A DNA stretch of 64,000 nt from Chryseobacterium sp. c4a (GTDB lineage Bacteria; Bacteroidota; Bacteroidia; Flavobacteriales; Weeksellaceae): contig NZ_WXVU01000001.1 of the NCBI RefSeq assembly GCF_009900745.1, positions 878,965-942,964 of the forward strand, read 5' to 3'. This document shows positions 47,836 through 55,641 of the stretch, piece after piece; position 1 is the first letter of the stretch; every line of letters starts with the position of its first letter. The notes beneath the pieces were generated by a model that saw only the letters and a list, made by a program, of their open reading frames with translations, was not told the DNA's origin and made no database searches. A program made the translations under genes and the position numbers.

Positions 47836-49158
47836 ATGAGAAAAATAACAACATTTATCGCATTAGCAGCACTTAGTTTTACCAGTATTGGCTGTGATAG
47901 ATTTTTAGATATACAGCCTGAAGGTAAAGTAGTCCCTATGAATGTAGACGACTACAGAAAGGTACTTACATCCGCTTATTCAAGATATCCGACTCACAAA
48001 TCTTTAGTAGCATTGCGTACAGATGAGCTTAGTCTGGATGAAAATGCCAGTGGATTTGCTTACAATCGTGAACTTGCAATGTGGAAAGATACCGGCTATG
48101 ATTCAAACACGACAGAATTTCCTTGGGTAGGATTCTATTCCGTGATCTTTTATATAAACCAGATCATCAATGAAGGAAGTAAGACGATGACAGATTCTCC
48201 TGTGAAGCAGCAAATATTGGCTGAAGCTTATGCATTACGTGCCTATTCTTATTTTGATTTGATTAATTTATATGGTAAGCAATACAACCCCGCTACAGCA
48301 TCCACAGACAAAGGAGTACCTCTTAGTTTAGAAATTGATGTGGAGGCGGTACTGAAACCTTCAACTGTACAGCAGGTATACGATCAGGTACATTCTGATA
48401 TTGCAAAAGCTGAAGGATTGATGCAGGAGCAACAGCAGCCATTAGGAATTAATTACAGATTTTCTAAAGTTTCTCTAAAGGCTTTACAGGCGAGAATAGC
48501 ATTGTATCAGGGAGATTGGAATAAAGCTTTAGATTATTCGCAACAGGTACTTGCCATCAAAGATGGATTGAGTGATTTAAATACAACCAACGTAGCTCCT
48601 CACCATTATGCTTCTGTAGAATCAATCCTTGCCTTAGAAAAAGCGTTTGACGGTTCTGTAAAGAATAATTTATCTTTTGCTGCTCCAGAGCTGATTTCTG
48701 CCTATAATAAAACGACTGATAAAAGATTTGGACTTTATTTTGAAAAAGCTCCTGACCGTTATAATATAATTAAAAAAGGAGATTCAGACTTTAAAGTAAC
48801 CTTCAGAACATCTGAAATGTATTTTATCAAATCTGAAGCGTTACTGAAGCTTAATAGACTTGATGAAGCCAAAGAGACTTTATTAAAAGTACTAAAAAAC
48901 AGATATACTCCGGAAGGATATACATCAGTTCAAAATGCTGTAGCTTCAATGAACACTACAGATTTCATGAATTTTATTCTGGATGAAAGGTTTAGAGAAT
49001 TTGCGGTGGAAGGTCATCGTTGGTTTGACTTAAGAAGAGCCAATCAGAAAAAGATCATGCATAAGGTCGGTGGAAAAGATTTTATTCTTGAGCAGAATGA
49101 TCCGAGATATACGATTGCATATCCGCAAAGTGCAAAAAAGAATAATCCTAATTTATAA
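47836..49158 (+). CDS. RagB/SusD-family nutrient-uptake lipoprotein
   Basis: SusD partner of the third SusC. The ATG at 47836 gives 440 residues with lipoprotein C20 (TSIGC). The AEAYALRAYSYFDLINLYGKQYN motif and C-terminal LDERFREFAVEGHRWFDLRR are diagnostic. The end is an unusual KKNNPNL. An in-frame TTG at 47827 is possible but unnecessary. The strong terminator at 49183-49218 ends the operon. Confidence 0.92.
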   Translation: MRKITTFIALAALSFTSIGCDRFLDIQPEGKVVPMNVDDYRKVLTSAYSRYPTHKSLVALRTDELSLDENASGFAYNRELAMWKDTGYDSNTTEFPWVGFYSVIFYINQIINEGSKTMTDSPVKQQILAEAYALRAYSYFDLINLYGKQYNPATASTDKGVPLSLEIDVEAVLKPSTVQQVYDQVHSDIAKAEGLMQEQQQPLGINYRFSKVSLKALQARIALYQGDWNKALDYSQQVLAIKDGLSDLNTTNVAPHHYASVESILALEKAFDGSVKNNLSFAAPELISAYNKTTDKRFGLYFEKAPDRYNIIKKGDSDFKVTFRTSEMYFIKSEALLKLNRLDEAKETLLKVLKNRYTPEGYTSVQNAVASMNTTDFMNFILDERFREFAVEGHRWFDLRRANQKKIMHKVGGKDFILEQNDPRYTIAYPQSAKKNNPNL

Positions 49159-49182
49159 GACACTTCATATTAACAACCCTTG

Positions 49183-49218
49183 AAACCGTTAGAACTTAAT
49201 CGTTCTAGCGGTTTTTTT
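49183..49218 (+). terminator. Rho-independent terminator
   Basis: AAACCGTTAGAAC (49183-49195) pairs over its full length with GTTCTAGCGGTTT (49202-49214, one G-U pair). The T-run that follows lies immediately before the -7 box of the LytTR gene, so terminator and next promoter touch. Confidence 0.85.
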
Positions 49219-49219
49219 G

Positions 49220-49227
49220 TACTTTTG
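49220..49227 (+). promoter_or_regulatory. -7 box of the LytTR gene, near-leaderless
   Basis: TACTTTTG matches TAnnTTTG and ends 7 bases before the ATG at 49235. Transcription would start at or within a few bases of the start codon, so the mRNA should have little or no leader. Confidence 0.5.
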
Positions 49228-49234
49228 CAGCGTT

Positions 49235-49999
49235 ATGAAAATTGCCATTATAGAAGATGAGTTGCTGGCTGTAAATTATCTGAAAGATCTTTTAGATAAA
49301 CAAAGCATTGTTCCCGTTACGGAAACAGTGATTCTTCGTTCCAAAAAAAAGGCAATAGACTTCTTTGAAAACGATTCTGCTGATCTTATTTTTATGGATA
49401 TTCATCTTGGTGACGGGATGAGTTTAGAGATCTTTGAACAAGTAGAACTTTTTACTCCCATTATCTTTATCACTGCATTTGATGAATATGCGATGAGGGT
49501 TTTCAAGCATTTTACGATAGATTATGTTTTAAAACCTTTTGAAGAAGAAGATCTTCATCAGGCATTGCAGAAGTTCGTTTCCATCAGAAATAATTTTGAT
49601 CCTGAACCTTTATTGAAATCCATTTCTACATTGCGCCAGGGAGAAGATACTGAAGTGATGAAACGTTTTATGGTAAGAGAAGGAAATAAGTTAAAGTCCG
49701 TAGATGAGCAAAATACGGCTTATTTCTTTGCTTCCGGAAAATACCTTTTCCTGACGACGATGGATAATCAGACCTATATTTATGACGACACCATCAAGGA
49801 TATTATCCAAAAACTGAACCCACAGACATTTTTTAAAGTGAACCGTAAGTTTATCATCAATAAAGAAGCAATTACGGAAATCATTAAACATTCAAGCCAA
49901 AAAGTAGAATTAAAACTTTCTCCCAAACCTGAAGTCAGTGATGAGGTATTTATCAGCAAAATGCAGATTGCTGAATGTCTGAACTGGCTGAAGAATTAA
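49235..49999 (+). CDS. LytTR-family response regulator
   Basis: Transcription factor with a receiver domain (about 1-120; D8, phospho-acceptor D55 in LIFMDIHLGDG, K in YVLKPF) and a C-terminal LytTR DNA-binding domain (about 150-250; FFASGKYLFLTTMD, VNRKFIINKEAI). From ATG 49235 it has 254 residues. LytTR regulators normally pair with LytS-type kinases; the nearest is at 40193, upstream of the metalloprotease and SusC/SusD genes. It has its own promoter after the operon terminator. Confidence 0.93.
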   Translation: MKIAIIEDELLAVNYLKDLLDKQSIVPVTETVILRSKKKAIDFFENDSADLIFMDIHLGDGMSLEIFEQVELFTPIIFITAFDEYAMRVFKHFTIDYVLKPFEEEDLHQALQKFVSIRNNFDPEPLLKSISTLRQGEDTEVMKRFMVREGNKLKSVDEQNTAYFFASGKYLFLTTMDNQTYIYDDTIKDIIQKLNPQTFFKVNRKFIINKEAITEIIKHSSQKVELKLSPKPEVSDEVFISKMQIAECLNWLKN

Positions 50000-50100
50000 G
50001 GAGGAGGAAACTTAATGCAGGAAGAGGAAAGTGCTTTTAACTTCCATCCTCTCTCTTTCAGTTTCCGACCCTTTCCCTATCCATTTTTTTCGTATTTTCC
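50000..50100. repeat. Purine-rich then pyrimidine-rich stretch
   Basis: Just after the LytTR stop, AGGAGGAGGAAAC and AGGAAGAGGAAAG are followed by AACTTCCATCCTCTCT and TTTCCGACCC. The two halves can fold imperfectly on each other. It resembles the stretch after the DUF1343 gene at 35653-35794. Confidence 0.4.
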
Positions 50101-50132
50101 CTACCGAAAACTAATTGTTTAAACATGGGACT

Positions 50133-51593
50133 ATGAAAATATACTTATTCCTTATTGTAATGCTTTCGGGTACGGTATTTTCACAAAAGATACAGCTTAA
50201 AAAAGATAAGATTCTATTCAATGAAAAGGAAGTAGGAGTCCTGAAATCGCCTTACAGAGATCATTTTGAGTTTTACAACCTGACCAATGAAAAGGTTTTT
50301 GATGCCGATTTAAAAGGAGTGACCCTGGCAAAAGAACAGTTCCTGTATTATCTGGATATGAAATCAGCAGATGGGAAAACAACCCAGATTCCTTATGAAG
50401 TTTTGATTACCTCATTTAAACCGGATAGAATTGTTGCTCATCAACTGGCCGTAAAATATCACCTTTTCAATGAAAATGGTTTTGATAGAGCAGAATTAGA
50501 AAAATTCTTTACCACTCCTAGAGAAAATCTAGGGGACAAATACCTACAGGCTAAAACCAATAGCATAATTGAGGATAATGCAAGAAAAAGTAGGCTGGAT
50601 AATATAAGAAGTCTCTATAATCCAAGAATGGGCTCTAATGGAGAAATCCTTATCAATAATGGAAGCTATCAGCCTAAAATTATTGGATATTCAAGAGCTT
50701 TTAATTGTGTTGGGTTCAATAATACAGGAGCATGTCTTGAGGTGAGTGATCTGGATGGAGTGAAAGTAGCTTCTATGTATCAGACTAATCAAGGACTCAA
50801 GACTTACTTGGTAAGAACTTTTGATAATAATGAATTCACTTTTACTGCTACAAGACCCTATGCTCCTTCAGATTATGCATTTATCAATGAGTTTGTAGCT
50901 AATCTTTTTATAGAGGGCTATACACTGGAGCATCAGGCTTACTATAAAAATCAAGAGCTTAATCAGGCAAAAATGAATGATGCTGTAAATCGAAGCATTA
51001 ATTTATATGATGTTCCCGGCTATCTGGTTGAGAAATCAGGAAAGAAAACAGAAGGAGCACTTACCATCTGGTTTGAAATGCTGGATCCGGAAAGAACAGG
51101 GCAAAAATTGCCTCAGGATGGAGCAGATCGGTTTGGGCAACGTGTAACGCTGAAAAAAAGATTGCCAGGTATGAATAGTATGGCTACCAAAGTATATGAT
51201 GCTGATTCAGGAGTCTATTTTTGTATTTCTCCAAATGGAAACGAAGAATGTTACTACGGATTAGATGTAAAAGGAGAATTCATGAAAAAGCTGCAAAATT
51301 ATGGAAGTCTTTACGGAAATAATGCCTACTTCTACAAACTTATTGCTAAAGAAAATAAGATCATGTTGCTGCAGGATCCTGTGGAATATCAGAAATATGT
51401 TGTTAAAACAAATCTTCAGCCTAAAGGACAAATGCTGGACAATAGATCCAATGATAAACTTTCCGAAAAGCTGGCAGACTATCTCAAAGATTGTAAATCT
51501 GTTTCTGACCAGATTAAAAGGGAAAATCTTGATCTTAAAAATGAAGAAAATTTGATCAGAATCATTTCAGATTACAGTAAGTGTAAAAAGTAG
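50133..51593 (+). CDS. Secreted protein of unknown function
   Basis: A 486-residue protein from ATG 50133 with a signal peptide (MKIYLFLIVMLSGTVFSQ). No known domain is recognised. It contains a beta-rich first half, a tract with two cysteine pairs (NCVGFNNTGACLEV and VYFCISPNGNEECYYG) that may form disulfides, and a helical C-terminus. It precedes four small genes with short spacing and may be the first gene of that run. Function unknown. Confidence 0.75.
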   Translation: MKIYLFLIVMLSGTVFSQKIQLKKDKILFNEKEVGVLKSPYRDHFEFYNLTNEKVFDADLKGVTLAKEQFLYYLDMKSADGKTTQIPYEVLITSFKPDRIVAHQLAVKYHLFNENGFDRAELEKFFTTPRENLGDKYLQAKTNSIIEDNARKSRLDNIRSLYNPRMGSNGEILINNGSYQPKIIGYSRAFNCVGFNNTGACLEVSDLDGVKVASMYQTNQGLKTYLVRTFDNNEFTFTATRPYAPSDYAFINEFVANLFIEGYTLEHQAYYKNQELNQAKMNDAVNRSINLYDVPGYLVEKSGKKTEGALTIWFEMLDPERTGQKLPQDGADRFGQRVTLKKRLPGMNSMATKVYDADSGVYFCISPNGNEECYYGLDVKGEFMKKLQNYGSLYGNNAYFYKLIAKENKIMLLQDPVEYQKYVVKTNLQPKGQMLDNRSNDKLSEKLADYLKDCKSVSDQIKRENLDLKNEENLIRIISDYSKCKK

Positions 51594-51618
51594 AGATGAA
51601 AACAATAAGTTAAAAAAA

Positions 51619-52005
51619 ATGAATGATCAGATTTTAACCCAATATCATTTAGAGTTCTCAATGATAATGATGAATGGACGAAAAACAGGAATTGTTAGAA
51701 CAACAGCTCCTGAAAACAAATTAAGTGCAAGCTTAGAGGATTTATTTATAGAAGGATATCCGGATGGATTTATCGAGACTATTTTAAAAAATATTGAAAG
51801 AGCGCTCCATGATATTGATTATGACCCAACGGAGGATGGTTGTCCAACGTTTGCCAGTGTAACGACAGGTAAAGTAATTTGTTTCGTGAAGAGTATCAGG
51901 CAACAAGTACCATTGGAAATTCCTACATTAGATCTGAAACAAATTTTAACAGCATGGACTGAATACTTTGAAATAAATGATATCCAGGATATGGGACTGG
52001 CATAA
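51619..52005 (+). CDS. Small cytosolic protein, immunity-like
   Basis: A 128-residue acidic protein without signal peptide. It begins NDQILTQYHLEFS and ends with a helix LDLKQILTAWTEYFE. The same opening and closing pattern occurs in the next gene (NIADQYNLTFE; IPLQDFKKIVIEWRNFLK), so the two are diverged paralogues. Arrays of such small proteins are typical of immunity genes of polymorphic toxin systems, but no toxin is visible here. It follows the secreted protein gene by 25 bases. Confidence 0.65.
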   Translation: MNDQILTQYHLEFSMIMMNGRKTGIVRTTAPENKLSASLEDLFIEGYPDGFIETILKNIERALHDIDYDPTEDGCPTFASVTTGKVICFVKSIRQQVPLEIPTLDLKQILTAWTEYFEINDIQDMGLA

Positions 52006-52076
52006 ATTATTGTATCAACCATTACAAAAATGAAATCGAAAAGAAAATAACCACAAAATTATTATCAGAAAACATA

Positions 52077-52475
52077 ATGAGTCAGAATATAGCAGATCAA
52101 TACAATTTAACTTTTGAAGATAAAGTACACGATTGGGGAAAGGGGAATCAATACGTTTTTAAAATTGTAAATACCAATAATCAATATTTAACTGCCTTTT
52201 TAAATAGTTGGAACTGCGCTGAACAGATCAATGCTTCGTTATTACCGGACATTAATGATGCATTGTACAATCCGGATGATGAAATTGATACCGATGCAGC
52301 TACGGTAGATATTATCATACACAGAAATGAAGTAGATTTTTATGATGATGAAAAAGGATATGTAAACAGTATTCCATTGCAGGATTTTAAAAAAATTGTA
52401 ATAGAATGGAGAAACTTTCTGAAAACAGCATCACCAGGTCAATCGAAAGTTCGTCGTATTTTTAATTTTTTTTGA
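52077..52475 (+). CDS. Small cytosolic protein, paralogue of the previous one
   Basis: A 132-residue acidic protein. N-terminal QYNLTFEDKVHDWGKG, an Asp-rich middle (NPDDEIDTDAATVDIIIHR) and the C-terminal PLQDFKKIVIEWRNFLK helix align with the gene at 51619. The last 15 residues are basic. Function unknown; immunity-like by shape and context. Confidence 0.65.
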   Translation: MSQNIADQYNLTFEDKVHDWGKGNQYVFKIVNTNNQYLTAFLNSWNCAEQINASLLPDINDALYNPDDEIDTDAATVDIIIHRNEVDFYDDEKGYVNSIPLQDFKKIVIEWRNFLKTASPGQSKVRRIFNFF

Positions 52476-52575
52476 GGGGAAAACGTGTTCTCCGGAAATT
52501 AGAAATATTTATGATAAACCTTTCCTATTAAAGAACGTTATCTGAATACAATGAATCAAAGTCTCATCAATATTT

Positions 52576-53295
52576 ATGAATCGTATTCTAAAAAATATTG
52601 AATCTCTGTTTACAACGAATAAACAAACGAATAAAATGAGTACAAATATGATTTTTTTTACGAATACCTATGATGACGAGTTTCTTACTGAAGAAGAAGC
52701 GTTGGCAGGAGGCAGCTATATAAAACATATATGGATCAATAATGCTTTAAAGAAAGAAGAATCCTATAGAGAACATAAGCTTTGGGGCGGAGTTTATTAT
52801 TTATCTCCTGAAGAAAATGTTACAGAAGTGTTGATTGCATTGGGGCAAAATCTGAATTGGACTCTTAAAAATAATAAACAGCTCATCAATGGGTATATCG
52901 TTTGGGATTGTAAATTCTATTCCGGTTTACAGGAAGACACAAAATATTCAAAAATTGTTTTGAATGCTAATGGAGAAAAAATAGCTACAATCACATATGA
53001 TAGTCTTACCCATCAGGTAAAAGGAGGTTTGAAGACTTATAAATTCGGAAATCAGCCTATTCCATGGGGAGATCCGGAAGATGTATTTGATGAAGACTCT
53101 GATATCGTTTTCATATTTGGTGAAGATGGTGAAGTGGACACTGTACATGTAAGTGATTTTCTTTTTAGCAATGATTTTGCTTACACAGCTTGGCAGTTCT
53201 TTCGTGCTGCGGGTAATTTCTTTCAGGAAATGGGGCTTTCTGAAGAAGAAATATATTATTATACCCATGCAGAACCTCTGGTTCCCAATTTTTAA
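52576..53295 (+). CDS. Cytosolic protein of unknown function
   Basis: A 239-residue acidic protein, possibly starting instead at the in-frame ATG at 52636 (MSTNMIFF), where clear domain-like sequence begins. It is tryptophan- and tyrosine-rich (KLWGGVYYLSPEEN, INGYIVWDCKFYSG, FGNQPIPWGDPED) with no recognised motif. It lies inside the run of small immunity-like genes and may belong with them. Confidence 0.6.
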   Translation: MNRILKNIESLFTTNKQTNKMSTNMIFFTNTYDDEFLTEEEALAGGSYIKHIWINNALKKEESYREHKLWGGVYYLSPEENVTEVLIALGQNLNWTLKNNKQLINGYIVWDCKFYSGLQEDTKYSKIVLNANGEKIATITYDSLTHQVKGGLKTYKFGNQPIPWGDPEDVFDEDSDIVFIFGEDGEVDTVHVSDFLFSNDFAYTAWQFFRAAGNFFQEMGLSEEEIYYYTHAEPLVPNF

Positions 53296-53325
53296 CTAAA
53301 GAATGGAAATGTTCCTGACTAGAAA

Positions 53326-53736
53326 ATGAACTTAAAAGATTTTACATTGGTCAATCACCAAATAAGTTTTAATAATCCATATTATGCCAATTTGGAAAAC
53401 TTATTGAATAATGATCTTAAAAATGTATTAGCCGTAAACCAGTTTTTAAGTGAGTTAGTCTACTTAAATGAACATTGGGAGAACATGGAGCTTAGAGAAG
53501 AATTTATAGAAAAAGAAGGTGGTTACTGGGATTGGCAAGATCTCTTGGATTTTAACGTAACAGGAAATTGGTTTACATTTTTCAAATTTGAAGATCTCGG
53601 AGGGTATATTAATGTAGATACCAAAACTTTTTATTTGGAAAACTCTCTACTTTCAAATGAAGCTGTGATTGAAATGCCATTAGATGAGTTTACAGATGTT
53701 TTACAACAGTGGAAATTAATATTACTTACATTATAA
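53326..53736 (+). CDS. Small cytosolic protein, immunity-like
   Basis: A 136-residue acidic protein ending MPLDEFTDVLQQWKLIL, the same C-terminal helix pattern as the genes at 51619 and 52077. Its middle differs (GGYWDWQDLLDFNVTGNWFTFF). It is the last gene of the array, 30 bases after the previous gene and just before the tRNA cluster. Confidence 0.65.
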   Translation: MNLKDFTLVNHQISFNNPYYANLENLLNNDLKNVLAVNQFLSELVYLNEHWENMELREEFIEKEGGYWDWQDLLDFNVTGNWFTFFKFEDLGGYINVDTKTFYLENSLLSNEAVIEMPLDEFTDVLQQWKLILLTL

Positions 53737-53813
53737 AAGAAGCAAAGACGAGTATTAATCAGGTATACAACTATATCATCAATAATTCGTGAATTTGTGC
53801 CTGAATAAGAAAC

Positions 53814-53838
53814 AAAAAAACCTCTGAATGATCAGAGG
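53814..53838 (-). terminator. Terminator of the first tRNA-Phe gene
   Basis: On the minus strand CCTCTGA pairs with TCAGAGG around four bases and is followed by seven T. It lies 8 bases past the tRNA 3' end. Confidence 0.75.
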
Positions 53839-53846
53839 CTTTAAAG

Positions 53847-53919
53847 TGGTTTCTCCAGGAATCGAACCAGGGACACATGGATTTTCAATCCATTGCTCTA
53901 CCAACTGAGCTAAGAAACC
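53847..53919 (-). tRNA. tRNA-Phe (GAA), copy 1
   Basis: A 73-base cloverleaf on the minus strand. The acceptor GGTTTCT pairs with AGAAACC with discriminator A. The D-arm is GCTCAGTTGGTAGAGC, the anticodon arm ATGGA/TCCAT with loop TTGAAAA (anticodon GAA), and the T-arm CCTGG-TTCGATT-CCTGG (the T-loop is standard). The 3' CCA is not encoded. A promoter with spacing 20 lies upstream at 53961-53992. Confidence 0.97.
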
Positions 53920-53960
53920 ATATATTTAGTATTGACTTACTTCGTTGTTTTAAAGTGATG

Positions 53961-53992
53961 CAAAAGTATACTATTTTGTGATATCATGCAAG
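53961..53992 (-). promoter_or_regulatory. Promoter of tRNA-Phe copy 1
   Basis: On the minus strand a CTTG -33 box is followed after 20 bases by TACTTTTG, the -7 box. The same spacing and -7 sequence occur at copy 2. Confidence 0.5.
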
Positions 53993-54128
53993 TTTTTATC
54001 AGTGTTTTTTTGAAAAATATATTGTTTTTAAATACAATTAATTGCCCATCAGTAAGTTGTTTTCAAAAAAATAATTCATCACTACTAAAAATTAGAATGC
54101 GAGAGGCTTTTTGAAATAGGTATAAAAG

Positions 54129-54153
54129 AAAAACCTCTGAAAAATCAGAGGTT
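54129..54153 (-). terminator. Terminator of the second tRNA-Phe gene
   Basis: On the minus strand AACCTCTGA pairs with TCAGAGGTT around four bases with a T-run after. The hairpin is nearly identical to that of copy 1 and of the truncated third copy. Confidence 0.75.
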
Positions 54154-54159
54154 TTCAAG

Positions 54160-54232
54160 TGGTTTCTCCAGGAATCGAACCAGGGACACATGGATTTTCA
54201 ATCCATTGCTCTACCAACTGAGCTAAGAAACC
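54160..54232 (-). tRNA. tRNA-Phe (GAA), copy 2
   Basis: Same 73-base sequence as copy 1 on the minus strand, with anticodon GAA and no encoded CCA. About 240 bases separate the two genes. Flanking promoter and terminator sequences are also duplicated, which points to tandem duplication of the whole transcription unit. Confidence 0.97.
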
Positions 54233-54274
54233 ATTATATTGTTGTTTAACTTACTTCGTTGTTTTAAAGTGGTG

Positions 54275-54306
54275 CAAAAGTAATATAATTTTTTAATTCT
54301 GGCAAT
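54275..54306 (-). promoter_or_regulatory. Promoter of tRNA-Phe copy 2
   Basis: ATTG at the -33 position and TACTTTTG at -7, again 20 bases apart on the minus strand. A shared ACTTCGTTGTTTTAAAGTG stretch follows on the plus strand reading toward copy 1 and copy 2 alike. Confidence 0.5.
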
Positions 54307-54468
54307 GTTTTTTTATATTTTTTTTCTTTTGTAGTTCTCGTAGTAGGGCTTTTTATCTTATATCGGATAATCGGGATCGTAAAAATTGCTATACTTTTTT
54401 ATATTTATGATGAAATACTTATGATATAGAATAAATACAACTATATTTAGTGATATTTATAAAATTCA

Positions 54469-54900
54469 ATGACAAAGACGATTAAGTGGGTATTGATTAT
54501 TGTAAGCATTGGAGTGGTGCTGTATTTTGGAATGAGTTTTTTGGTAGTTGCAGGTTTGAGCTACTTTTCTTCAGCCGAAAGGATTGATAGCCTGCCGAAA
54601 GAAAAGATTCTGTTTGCTGAATTAAAAAAAGAATATCATTTAACCCAAATAGAAAGATCTCCTGAAACAAAACAGGAACTTTTACACCCTAAAGATACAT
54701 TGAAATATACTCTTTACCTTTCTATAATAGATTGTGATCAGAAAAAAGAAAACTTAGAACGAATTTCCAGAGAGATGGCTTACAAGATTAATAGGCTCGA
54801 TTTAGATCCGAATTTCAATAAATATGAATTGTATTTTTATTGTAAGAAGCTTCCTCCGGGAATTCTAAGATATGAGTTTTTAAGAAAAAATCTTAAATAG
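54469..54900 (+). CDS. Single-pass membrane protein of unknown function
   Basis: A 143-residue protein with one N-terminal membrane helix (about 7-30, WVLIIVSIGVVLYFGMSFLVV) and a polar, lysine-rich remainder. No known domain is recognised. It sits alone between the second tRNA-Phe gene and the truncated third copy, on the opposite strand to both. Confidence 0.65.
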   Translation: MTKTIKWVLIIVSIGVVLYFGMSFLVVAGLSYFSSAERIDSLPKEKILFAELKKEYHLTQIERSPETKQELLHPKDTLKYTLYLSIIDCDQKKENLERISREMAYKINRLDLDPNFNKYELYFYCKKLPPGILRYEFLRKNLK

Positions 54901-55392
54901 TTCAGCTGAAAGAAATATCAGACGTGTTTTTAAAAATCCTGATGAGCTAGGCCGTACCAATGTAGCTTCTTTAGACGGAGAATTTGGTTTTCATTTTTTT
55001 TAACGCTACTTTGCCTGTTTATTAGGGCTTTTTTCGACTCAGTTGTAAGTTTAGTTATTAAAAAGGAAAACTGAGCTTATTTCAAAGATTTGATGCGTTT
55101 ACAAGCAGTGTGTTTATTGAAGTAGAGGAGTAGGTTTCAACCTATACTAAAGCTAACATTATTTATAAAGTGATCTTCTTCATTTTTAAATTCACCCATA
55201 GAAGTATTCTGAATCAGTCTCAAAAGTTGGAGGCTTAGCAAAAAGTTGAATTAATCGAAGGATACAAAATACTTTTTTACTCTTGGTTCATATTGAATTT
55301 TACCCAAACACAAAGACAAGTATTGGTTTATTATCAATAAGCGAGCTAAGGTAGTGACTTATACTAATCGAATTGTGAGCATATAGGAAAAC
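54901..55392. other. Gene-poor region with possible gene remnant
   Basis: About 490 bases. A 33-residue open stretch (54902-55003, plus strand, reading SAERNIRRVFKNPDE and ending GEFGFHFF) has protein-like composition but no start, so it may be the end of a decayed gene. The rest has no convincing frame. The final part resembles sequence downstream of tRNA-Phe copy 1 (AAAGAC-AGTATT). Confidence 0.4.
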
Positions 55393-55419
55393 AAAAAAAC
55401 CTCTGACTAATCAGAGGTT
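55393..55419 (-). terminator. Terminator of the truncated third tRNA-Phe copy
   Basis: CCTCTGA pairs with TCAGAGG around CTAA, with seven T on the minus strand, as at copies 1 and 2. It now has no intact tRNA in front of it. Confidence 0.65.
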
Positions 55420-55425
55420 TTCAAG

Positions 55426-55437
55426 TGGTTTCTCCAG
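55426..55437 (-). pseudogene. 3' remnant of a third tRNA-Phe gene; candidate attachment site
   Basis: TGGTTTCTCCAG is identical to the last 12 bases (discriminator, acceptor 3' strand and part of the T-arm) of the two intact tRNA-Phe genes, and the identity continues through TCAAG and the terminator. At 55438 the match stops and unrelated sequence begins. Tyrosine integrases commonly use tRNA 3' ends, and the orientation predicts that the inserted element lies to the right. Confidence 0.7.
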
Positions 55438-55500
55438 AACCCACCGATTTTGTAAACTTTCCTTTAAATACTGGGTTTATCGTGGGTCGATTTCCAGAAG
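55438..55500. repeat. Inverted and direct repeats at the element edge
   Basis: AACCCA (55438-55443) is complementary to TGGGTT (55472-55477), and CCCACCGAT (55440-55448) to ATCGTGGG (55479-55486) with one extra base. The edge sequence TCTCCAGAA (55431-55439) recurs as TTTCCAGAA at 55491-55499. Such clustered arms are expected for integrase binding. Confidence 0.4.
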
Positions 55501-55641
55501 GGGGAATTATAGGGGAAATTTATGTATTTTTTAACCAAGGTCAACTAAAATTATTTACAATTAAATTAAAGGATTCGATAACGTGAATTATAATCGGAAA
55601 CAAAGGTTAAAAAATAAAAAATATGTAAAATGGGTTTGATT

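Noticed and set aside
54160..55437. Reading 54160-55437 as a small island bounded by tRNA-Phe copy 2 and the remnant
   Set aside because: For a minus-strand tRNA the displaced 3' fragment would lie to the left of the intact gene; here it lies to the right, so the geometry favours an element starting at 55438.
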